Positions 1 to 5,487 of a stretch of DNA of 10,150 nucleotides are shown here, piece after piece; the stretch's first letter is position 1, and every line of letters begins with the position of its first letter. The notes under the pieces are model-generated. The model did not search any database. It saw only the letters and a program-made list of their open reading frames with translations, and was not told the origin of the DNA. Source of the DNA: an uncultured Actinomyces sp. (lineage in GTDB: Bacteria > Actinomycetota > Actinomycetes > Actinomycetales > Actinomycetaceae); contig USPB01000061.1 in the NCBI GenBank assembly GCA_900556405.1, positions 1-10,150 on the forward strand. The letters run 5' to 3'. The translations under genes were made by a program, and so were the position numbers.

Positions 1-23
1 CCTCGCCCCCTCGTCGTATCTGC

Positions 24-29
24 GATACT
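24..29 (+). promoter_or_regulatory. Putative extended -10 element for leaderless manC
   Basis: GATACT lies six bases before the manC ATG and is preceded by TGC, giving a TGn-type extended -10 (four of six matches to TATAAT). With the usual distance from -10 to transcription start, the transcript would begin at or next to the A of the ATG, so the mRNA would be leaderless. The only purine run near the start (GGGGG at 30-34) is one base from the ATG, too close for a normal ribosome binding site. The window starts too near to judge a -35 element. Confidence 0.45.
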
Positions 30-35
30 GGGGGC

Positions 36-1154
36 ATGAGTGACCTCCACGTGATTATTCCCGCCGGCGGAGCCGGCACCCGCCTGTGGCCGCTGTCGCG
101 GCGCCGTCGTCCCAAGTTCCTCCTCGATCTGGCGGGCACGGGACGCACGCTCCTGCAGGGCACGGTGGACCGCTTGGAGGAGCTGGCCTCGTCGGTGAGT
201 ATCGTGACCGGCCAGGCGCACCGTGACGGCGTACTCACCCAGCTGCCCGAGTTCGCTTCCTCGCATGACCGCACGCTCCTCATCGAGCCGTCGGGCCGCG
301 ATTCCATGTCCGCGATCGGCCTGGCCGCCTACGTCGTGCGCGAGCGCTTCGGGGATGACGCGATTGTCGGCTCCTTCGCGGCCGATCATCTGATCGCTCG
401 CCCCGAGCTGCTGCGTGACGCCGTCGAGACGGCGATTGGTGCCGCCCGCGACGGCTACGTCGTGACCATCGGCCTGACGCCCACCGAGGCCTCGACCGCC
501 TACGGGTACATCGCGCCCGGCCCGGCCCTCTCTGACGAGGCCGGGGAAGCCGACGCTGAGCGCGGCGCCCGCCGGGTCGCCGAGTTCGTGGAGAAGCCGG
601 ACGCAGATACCGCTGCCCGCTACGTGGCGGCGGGCTACCTGTGGAACGCGGGCATGTTCATCGTGTCGGCTGGCGTGCTCGCCTCCCATCTGGCCCGCCT
701 GCTGCCCGACATGCACGCGCGCCTGGAGACGATTGCGCGCGCGTGGGGCACCCCCGCGTTCGAGGAGACGCTGGCGGAGAACTGGCCACATCTGACGAAG
801 ATCGCGATCGACCATGCCATCGCCGAACCCGTCGCCGCCGACGGGGGAGTGGCCGTCGTTCCCGCCGACGCGCAGCTGGGCTGGACGGACCTGGGTGATT
901 TCGAGGCCCTGACCGGCATCGTTGCGGAGGCGGGCAACCTGGGCGAGGCGCTGCGCGTCGACTCCGACGGCGCTGCCGTCTTCGCTTCGTTGGGAGACGA
1001 GAGCGAGGGGCCGCTCGTGGCGCTCGTCGGTGTGCCCGACGTGGCGGTCGCGCTCACCCCGGACGCTATCCTCGTCACGCGCCGCGACCACGCCCAGTCG
1101 GTGAAGGCGGTCGTCGACCAGCTTGCCGAACAGGGACGCTCCGACCTGCTCTGA
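36..1154 (+). CDS. manC: Mannose-1-phosphate guanylyltransferase (GDP-mannose pyrophosphorylase)
   Basis: This cytosolic enzyme makes GDP-mannose from mannose-1-phosphate and GTP, the donor for mannosylated glycans, glycolipids and proteins. The protein has 372 residues. The nucleotidyltransferase signature GGAGTRLWPLSR...PKF is at residues 11-28, and the Mg/nucleotide loop appears as FAADH (114-118), where the family usually has a P before ADH. FVEKP is at 184-188, WNAGMF at 203-208, and W-T-D-L-G-D near 282. The length fits the short form without the C-terminal mannose-6-phosphate isomerase domain of proteobacterial bifunctional enzymes. The ATG at 36 leaves only two residues before the conserved VIIPAGG strand region, so it is well placed. 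The gene ends 168 bases before the next start, with no clear terminator. A related sugar-1-phosphate nucleotidyltransferase is the main alternative, but the WPLSR and WNAGMF motifs favour mannose. Confidence 0.93.
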   Translation: MSDLHVIIPAGGAGTRLWPLSRRRRPKFLLDLAGTGRTLLQGTVDRLEELASSVSIVTGQAHRDGVLTQLPEFASSHDRTLLIEPSGRDSMSAIGLAAYVVRERFGDDAIVGSFAADHLIARPELLRDAVETAIGAARDGYVVTIGLTPTEASTAYGYIAPGPALSDEAGEADAERGARRVAEFVEKPDADTAARYVAAGYLWNAGMFIVSAGVLASHLARLLPDMHARLETIARAWGTPAFEETLAENWPHLTKIAIDHAIAEPVAADGGVAVVPADAQLGWTDLGDFEALTGIVAEAGNLGEALRVDSDGAAVFASLGDESEGPLVALVGVPDVAVALTPDAILVTRRDHAQSVKAVVDQLAEQGRSDLL

Positions 1155-1279
1155 CGCGTCGTTTCCGCGCTGACTCACGCATACCCCGGCTCAGCTCCCG
1201 CGAGGGTGGCCTCGTCGCGCCGCGTTCGCTCTCGGGTGAGGTGCGCCGCCCCGCCCGCCGCGCGTGGGCGTCGGGCTGG

Positions 1280-1285
1280 TAGCGT
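1280..1285 (+). promoter_or_regulatory. Possible -10 box of the BMP lipoprotein gene
   Basis: TAGCGT fits the loose TAnnnT pattern of actinobacterial -10 boxes and lies 37 bases before the GTG start. No convincing -35 is visible at 16-19 bases upstream in this very GC-rich stretch. The rest of the 168-base gap between manC and this gene shows nothing else I can name. Confidence 0.25.
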
Positions 1286-1322
1286 GTTGGGCAGCAAGAA
1301 GCCCCGACGAAAGGCATCACAC

Positions 1323-2504
1323 GTGAACAAGCGGACCATCGCCGCACTCGCAACCACCGCGACCGCGGTCACCGTGGCCCTCGGAGCTTGCTCGACCACG
1401 CCCGCCGCCACCCCTGCGGCCTCCGCGAAGATCTGCGCCGCCATCTCCGGAGCCCACGGCGACGCCGCCACGGACCCCGTCGCGACGGCCCTCGCCGGTG
1501 CTGCGAACGACGCATCGGTCGCCTTTGAGGCTGCTAGTGGCGCGGAGGCACCCGCCTCGCTGGTTTCCTCTGGCTGCACGTTGATCGTGGGCGCGGATTC
1601 GACGATGGCATCGTCGATTTCCGAGGCTGCACGCGCGAATCCGAAGGTGCGCTTCGCCCTCGTGGGCGCTTCCTTCCTCGATAGCAAGGGTGCCCCGACC
1701 TCCCTGAAGAACGGGTCCATCGTCGACGTGGACGCCTCGCAGGCCGCCTACCTGGCCGGCTATGCGTCGGCGGGCATGACGACCACGGGCACGCTCGCAG
1801 TCATCGGTGGCGCGCGCGACAACGTGACGAGCTCGCAGATGTCCGCATTCTCCCAGGGCGTGGACGCATACAATCTCGCCAACGGAACGTCGATCAGCGT
1901 GCTCGGCTGGAACCCCGCGACGAGCGACGGCACCTACGCGGGCAGCGCCGACGAGGTGCGCGGCGCGGCCGCCGACTTCATCGCCCGGGGGGCCGACATC
2001 ATCGTGCCCTTCGCCGGTGACGCAAACGAGGGTGCCGCGCGAGCTGTTACCGAGGCAGCGAACCCGATGGTTCGCCTCGTGTGGTCGGGCCTGACGAAGG
2101 CCGATCTCAAGGGCCTGACCCGCGACGAGGCCCAGTCGGCCGAGACCGCGCCGATGTCCGGTCAGTCCGGCGCGCCGGTGACGCAGCAGGCAGACACGCA
2201 GTCCTTCGCGGACGCGTTCAGCTACATCCAGATCTCTGACGAGGTCCGCTCCGCCATTGGCGCGCCCGTGCTGACAGGCATCGTCGTCGACTACGAGGGC
2301 GGGATGGAGACGCTCATCGAGCAGGCGGACGCGGGCGCTCCCGCGTCCGTCGTTCCGGTGTCATTGGCCTCCGGCGGCGTCCTCCTCACCGGCTTCGGTG
2401 CCTACACGCCGATGCTCTCCTCCGACCTGAAACTGGGCCTGTCCGACATGGCCGGACAGATCGAGACGGGCGGCATGGTCATCTCCACACCTTTCGACGT
2501 GTGA
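1323..2504 (+). CDS. BMP/PnrA-like substrate-binding lipoprotein
   Basis: This is a predicted surface lipoprotein of the BMP (basic membrane protein, PnrA/TmpC) family, whose characterised members bind nucleosides for ABC importers. The GTG start at 1323 is chosen because GAAAGG (1309-1314) lies eight bases upstream and the N-terminus becomes a clean lipoprotein signal: N-K-R, a hydrophobic run, then lipobox L-G-A-C with the lipidated cysteine at residue 23. The more upstream ATG at 1206 would bury this signal behind an Arg/Ala/Pro-rich stretch. The protein has 393 residues. The clearest family match is SQAAYLAGYASAGM (about 138-151) leading into the TLAVIGG strand, as in BMP proteins (E-A-A-Y-L-A-G-Y...G-x-x-G). 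The N-terminal D-K-S-F-N type ligand motif is degenerate (SGAHGDAATDP). No ABC ATPase or permease gene is adjacent, so its ligand and partners are unknown. Confidence 0.82.
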   Translation: MNKRTIAALATTATAVTVALGACSTTPAATPAASAKICAAISGAHGDAATDPVATALAGAANDASVAFEAASGAEAPASLVSSGCTLIVGADSTMASSISEAARANPKVRFALVGASFLDSKGAPTSLKNGSIVDVDASQAAYLAGYASAGMTTTGTLAVIGGARDNVTSSQMSAFSQGVDAYNLANGTSISVLGWNPATSDGTYAGSADEVRGAAADFIARGADIIVPFAGDANEGAARAVTEAANPMVRLVWSGLTKADLKGLTRDEAQSAETAPMSGQSGAPVTQQADTQSFADAFSYIQISDEVRSAIGAPVLTGIVVDYEGGMETLIEQADAGAPASVVPVSLASGGVLLTGFGAYTPMLSSDLKLGLSDMAGQIETGGMVISTPFDV

Positions 2505-2522
2505 GTTGATCGAAGAGATCGT

Positions 2523-2552
2523 TGTGCCCCGGGGACGCGTCCCCGGGGCACA
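2523..2552. terminator. Perfect 30-nt palindrome, likely bidirectional terminator
   Basis: The 15-base arm TGTGCCCCGGGGACG is followed immediately by its exact reverse complement. As RNA it can fold into an 11-13 bp very GC-rich stem around a small CGCG or ACGCGT loop. It sits between the convergent BMP lipoprotein gene (ends 2504) and restriction-enzyme gene (ends 2577), where a shared terminator is expected. Neither side has a run of T, so it is not a textbook intrinsic terminator. A protein-binding site is an alternative. Confidence 0.6.
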
Positions 2553-2576
2553 CTCAATACGTCCGTCAGAAGGGAT

Positions 2577-3437
2577 CTAGATAGCCAGATCGAGTGGAAG
2601 ATCTGCGATATCGCGCAGGCGCTGCCCGTTGATCAGCGTGTCGAGAGTGCGCATCGCCTCCTCGTTTCCCGAAGCATGTGTTGCTTCGATGAGTTCAGGG
2701 AGAGCAAAGTGGTAGACGGTGTCGATGTCACCGGTTCCCAGCGCGAGTGAAGAAAGCCTCGAGGGTGTCGGCTCGCCGGTCACAACCACGATATGCGGCG
2801 TACGCCCCTTCCTGTTTCTGATCAGATTCAGGGCTTCCGAACGGGCATTCTGAGCCCGGTCCGAACGCAGTGTCCACTTGCACGATACAACCGCGTGAAT
2901 GATCGGAGAGGACTGGTTGCGGGCCAGCAGCGGGGAATATGACGCAACCCCGTCAACGACGATTCCAGAATCATCCAGCTCCCGCGCACTGATCGGCTGA
3001 CGCACGACGAGGACGTCCGGAGAAATGTCGTAGGAATTGCCGAGGATGGCTGCGAGAGCGGGCTTCGCTGTGATGGCCTCGGCTAATTCGTCGAGGTGGC
3101 GATAAGGCTCAAACTGGGAGAGAAAATGACCCCTCCGTGTACTGCCAACGTTTTGAACGTCCCAGTCACCGGGGCGTAGAGGGGTGAGGAGAGGGAACGT
3201 GCGTGTGAGGAATGAGGTTACCGCACATTCGAAGAGACGACCCGAACTCTGTGCCTTCAACTTCCCAATGCCTCGTGATGCGCCTAATGAGCGAGCAATA
3301 GACAGCGCAAGTTCGCACGACAATTGCTGCGACTTGTCAGCATTGCTCGCGACACCGGAGGCATCGATGGACAGGGTGTTCGACTCGATGAGCTCGCGGT
3401 GGAATAACGCCCGCGCATGCGAGAGATTCAGAGTCAT
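2577..3437 (-). CDS. NgoMIV-family type II restriction endonuclease (predicted GCCGGC)
   Basis: This type II restriction endonuclease cuts unmethylated DNA. At 286 residues it has the same length as R.NgoMIV as I remember it, and it shares long blocks such as SCKWTLRSDRAQNARSE (185-201), RNRKGR (207-212), EPTPSR (222-227) and LPLDLA near the C-terminus. Residues that in NgoMIV form the active site are present: E70, D141 (one-residue shift from D140), S185, K187 and E201. Those contacting the CCGG core (R191, D193, R194) and the outer G:C pairs (D34, R227) are also kept, with S36 and Q63 alongside. That predicts recognition of GCCGGC. The ATG overlaps the methyltransferase stop as ATGA, and GAGG (3445-3448) lies seven bases upstream inside that gene, indicating translational coupling. 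The region looks lower in GC than the flanks, consistent with lateral acquisition. Confidence 0.93.
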   Translation of the reverse strand: MTLNLSHARALFHRELIESNTLSIDASGVASNADKSQQLSCELALSIARSLGASRGIGKLKAQSSGRLFECAVTSFLTRTFPLLTPLRPGDWDVQNVGSTRRGHFLSQFEPYRHLDELAEAITAKPALAAILGNSYDISPDVLVVRQPISARELDDSGIVVDGVASYSPLLARNQSSPIIHAVVSCKWTLRSDRAQNARSEALNLIRNRKGRTPHIVVVTGEPTPSRLSSLALGTGDIDTVYHFALPELIEATHASGNEEAMRTLDTLINGQRLRDIADLPLDLAI

Positions 3438-4402
3438 GCGACGGCCTCGCCGCTCTTATCTGCGCGCGCCAACACCGACGCGATCTGCAGGCCGACAGCC
3501 CGGGCGACCGGAGGCGGGAAAGCATTGCCAACCTGACGATACGCATGCGTCTTCGCTCCGGTAATCGCCCAATCATCAGGGAAACCCTGGATGCGAGCAG
3601 CCATGCGGACAGTCAGGCGAGGATCGCCAGAAAAGTCAGGATCGGGAGCCTGTGGCGCAATGGTCGATCCATTCACACCAAGGTCAGCCCACGCGCGGCG
3701 GGCGCGGGTTGGCCCCAGATCCGGGCCGCCGTGCTTCTTGGAACCGCCGACGAGCGTGGGCGCAATACGGTTCGCCCGAGCAGCCCAGGCCTGTGCACCC
3801 TTCCACCCGCGCTCAGCCATGAGATCGACGAGGGTCTCTCCCACCGTGGGGGCAGGGTGCGGTGAAGGTGACGGGTATTCAAAAGAAACGGCAATATCAT
3901 TGCGGAAACCAACCGCGATGACACGAGGGCGAAGCTGGGGAACACCGAAATCGGAGGCCTGCAGAAGCTTCCACTGAAGGGAGTAGCCGATCTGCGCCAA
4001 GTGTTCCTCGACGCTGGTGCGGTAGGCCGCAAACTTCGGATCGAGGAGGCCGCGCACGTTTTCGATCATGATCGCGCGCGGTCGAACCACGCTGACGAGC
4101 TCAATCATCGCAGGGAAAAGATCTCGTTCATCGTCAGCCCCGAGTTGCTTTCCAGCATAAGAAAAGGGCGGGCAAGGGACGCCTCCCGCAACCAGATCAA
4201 CACCGCGGTATTCGTGTGCGTGTTCCTTGATCCAGGGGACGACGTCCCCCTCGATGACATTCCAGTCGGGCCGGTTTTCGCGAAGGGTCTGACAGGCGTG
4301 ATGATCGATTTCGACGACAGCGAGGTGCTCGAAACCTGCCTGTTCGAGGCCGAGGGCCTGACCACCTGCACCGGCACAGATCTCAATCGATGTCAGAGCC
4401 AT
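3434..4402 (-). CDS. DNA (cytosine-5-) methyltransferase, partner of the NgoMIV-like enzyme
   Basis: This C5-cytosine methyltransferase protects host DNA from the coupled endonuclease, presumably at GCCGGC. It has 322 residues from the chosen start. Motif I (ICAGAGG, SAM binding) is at about residues 8-14 and VVEID follows near 30. The catalytic PCPP loop has its nucleophile at C77, ENVRG is at 114-118, the QLRPR motif VIII at about 156-160, a RIAPTL segment marks the target-recognition/motif IX region, and QGFPDDW and GNAFPPPVA close the domain. The ATG at 4402 is preferred because GGAAGGTGG (4406-4414) precedes it and motif I begins straight after. A TACAAT -10 at 4435-4440 would also drive it. 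The frame stays open to an ATG at 4510, giving 36 extra residues with no methyltransferase character. The last four bases overlap the endonuclease start, so one transcript likely makes methylase first. Confidence 0.93.
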   Translation of the reverse strand: MALTSIEICAGAGGQALGLEQAGFEHLAVVEIDHHACQTLRENRPDWNVIEGDVVPWIKEHAHEYRGVDLVAGGVPCPPFSYAGKQLGADDERDLFPAMIELVSVVRPRAIMIENVRGLLDPKFAAYRTSVEEHLAQIGYSLQWKLLQASDFGVPQLRPRVIAVGFRNDIAVSFEYPSPSPHPAPTVGETLVDLMAERGWKGAQAWAARANRIAPTLVGGSKKHGGPDLGPTRARRAWADLGVNGSTIAPQAPDPDFSGDPRLTVRMAARIQGFPDDWAITGAKTHAYRQVGNAFPPPVARAVGLQIASVLARADKSGEAVA

Positions 4403-4405
4403 GTT

Positions 4406-4414
4406 CCACCTTCC
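4406..4414 (-). promoter_or_regulatory. Ribosome binding site deciding the methyltransferase start
   Basis: On the minus strand the sequence reads GGAAGGTGG, one mismatch from an AAGGAGG Shine-Dalgarno, three bases before the ATG at 4402 (six bases if counted from the AAGG core). It supports the 322-residue methyltransferase over the 358-residue form beginning at 4510. Confidence 0.6.
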
Positions 4415-4434
4415 GCCACTGTGTCTACCGGATG

Positions 4435-4440
4435 ATTGTA
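4435..4440 (-). promoter_or_regulatory. Putative -10 box of the restriction-modification operon
   Basis: On the minus strand TACAAT (five of six matches to TATAAT) lies 32 bases before the ATG at 4402, predicting a 5' leader of roughly 25 bases that includes the Shine-Dalgarno. No clear -35 is seen 16-19 bases further upstream. The A/T content here contrasts with the GC-rich bases just upstream. If this is the promoter, the in-frame ATG at 4510 is outside the transcript. Confidence 0.45.
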
Positions 4441-4510
4441 GGGGAATGGCAGATGCGGGGAGCAGGTCGAAGCGCCGCGCGCTCTCGGTCGCAGGGGTGT
4501 TCTCACTCAT

Positions 4511-4539
4511 ATGAGCAGGCTACGATCAGCCATGCTCAT
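4511..4539. promoter_or_regulatory. Imperfect inverted repeat with facing -10-like boxes
   Basis: ATGAGCA (4511-4517) pairs with TGCTCAT (4533-4539), and GGCT (4518-4521) with AGCC (4528-4531). This makes an 11-bp stem with one bulge and a six-base loop. It overlaps the 10-bp palindrome CTCATATGAG (4506-4515). The same bases carry TAGCCT on the minus strand, six bases before an ATG at 4510, and TACGAT on the plus strand, five bases before an ATG at 4532. It could be a terminator for the mutase-like gene ending at 4572, an operator, or a relic divergent promoter. I cannot decide from sequence alone. Confidence 0.35.
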
Positions 4540-4571
4540 CTGCGTCTTCGCGTGGCGCTGTTCGAAGAGAA

Positions 4572-5348
4572 TTACCTCGTCCCCAGCGCGGCCAGTGCCG
4601 CCCCCGCGCTCAAACCGTCCGCGTCGAGGACGAAGGCCGGGTCTACGCAGTACAGGCCCAGGCCGTGCGGAACGGCGGGCGAGGTGGTGAGAGCATCGGC
4701 AAGCGCTGTGCGGACATCCTGGTCAGGGAGGGACGTCGTGAGGGTGCGCCCATCTGCGGAGATGGCCAGAGACAGGGTGGCGCCCTCCTCAACGACCGGA
4801 ACGCCCAGGCGCTCCAGGAGAGTCACCAGCAGGCCCGAGGCCTCGGAGATCGACACGGATGCGGGACGCGTGCCGGACGCCTCCACAGATGAGATACGCG
4901 ATGCGCAGCGGTCGACGTAAGCGCCGATCATTCCATCTCCCACGGACTCCCAGCCGTCCTCGGCACGCGGGAGGGATGCCTCATCCCCGAACGCGGCCAC
5001 GGCCTCGTCGATGAGAGCGAGCTCGGCGTCGGGGGCCAGCGCGCCCTCACGCGAGCGGTCGATTGCGCGCCCACCCAGGTAGATGAGCGCCTCGCCCGAC
5101 GCGCGCACGTACACGGCGCCGTCCGCCATGACCATGCGCACCGAAAACGCCGTGAGGGGAGCGGGGAGTGCGCGCGGCATGAGGAGGGCGTGTCCGCCGG
5201 CTGCTTCGATGATCGCCGCGCCGTCGCGCGCGCTGTCCTGATTCTCGGGGGCCTCGAAGCCAATGATGAGGCGGAAACGGCCGCCGGTGCGCGCGGACAG
5301 GAAAGAAGCGATACCCGCAAACAGCGACGGGCTAGCACAGCGTGTCAT
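4572..5348 (-). CDS. Degenerate phospho-sugar mutase homologue (probable pseudoenzyme)
   Basis: The 258-residue protein aligns, from remembered family sequence, with actinobacterial phosphomannomutase/phosphopentomutase-type proteins of about 550 residues, but with large deletions. GFEAPENQDSARDGAAIIEAAG (residues 30-51) matches the V-x-G-Y-D-A-R-x-x-S...F-A-x-D-x-A-A-V-x-A-G-A-G segment, and LLMPRALPAPLTAFSVR (55-71) matches L-L-P-R-P-L-P-T-P-V-L-A-F-A-V-R. DGWESVGDGMIGAYVD (131-146) is also kept. LYCVDPAFVLDADGLSA (232-248) matches G-Y-C-V-D-P-x-G-V-x-D-K-D-G-I-x-A. The catalytic T-A-S-H-N-P loop is reduced to VRASGE (81-86), the metal loop D-P-D-A-D-R to about ISADGR (196-201), and the N-terminal G-T-A-G-L-R-G is missing. 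Mutase activity is therefore unlikely. The frame is uninterrupted, which argues against a dead gene. The ATG at 5348 is preferred because TACCCT (5355-5360) lies six bases upstream. The frame extends further upstream, but that part overlaps dapE. Confidence 0.75.
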   Translation of the reverse strand: MTRCASPSLFAGIASFLSARTGGRFRLIIGFEAPENQDSARDGAAIIEAAGGHALLMPRALPAPLTAFSVRMVMADGAVYVRASGEALIYLGGRAIDRSREGALAPDAELALIDEAVAAFGDEASLPRAEDGWESVGDGMIGAYVDRCASRISSVEASGTRPASVSISEASGLLVTLLERLGVPVVEEGATLSLAISADGRTLTTSLPDQDVRTALADALTTSPAVPHGLGLYCVDPAFVLDADGLSAGAALAALGTR

Positions 5349-5354
5349 GTGCTG

Positions 5355-5360
5355 AGGGTA
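5355..5360 (-). promoter_or_regulatory. Putative -10 box of leaderless mutase-like gene
   Basis: On the minus strand TACCCT lies exactly six bases before the ATG at 5348, and no Shine-Dalgarno is present. This is the same geometry as GATACT before manC. It supports a leaderless transcript and the short 258-residue start. TTTTAC about 18 bases further upstream is a weak -35 candidate. Confidence 0.4.
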
Positions 5361-5457
5361 ACACTGTGGGTGCCTCGCGTAAAAACCGGTATCAGGAACG
5401 AGGCGTGGGCGTGCCCTGATGCAACGGCGGGAAGACGCAGGTGGGGGAGCACGCCGG

Positions 5458-5463
5458 TATCCT
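5458..5463 (+). promoter_or_regulatory. Putative -10 box of the dapE operon
   Basis: TATCCT lies 24 bases before the dapE ATG, followed by a short leader that holds a strong ribosome binding site. No clear -35 is visible. The 139-base gap between the divergent mutase-like gene and dapE would hold both promoters. Confidence 0.4.
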
Positions 5464-5487
5464 GGAGGCATCCACGAAGGAGGAATC

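Noticed and set aside
1206..1322. Upstream extension of the BMP lipoprotein frame to an ATG at 1206
   Set aside because: It would place 39 Arg/Ala/Pro-rich residues ahead of a clear lipoprotein signal peptide, and GTG 1323 has a well-spaced GAAAGG.
3184..3564. Plus-strand frames opposite the restriction-modification genes, as possible controller or Vsr genes
   Set aside because: No helix-turn-helix or Vsr nuclease motif is seen. They are antisense to well-supported genes.
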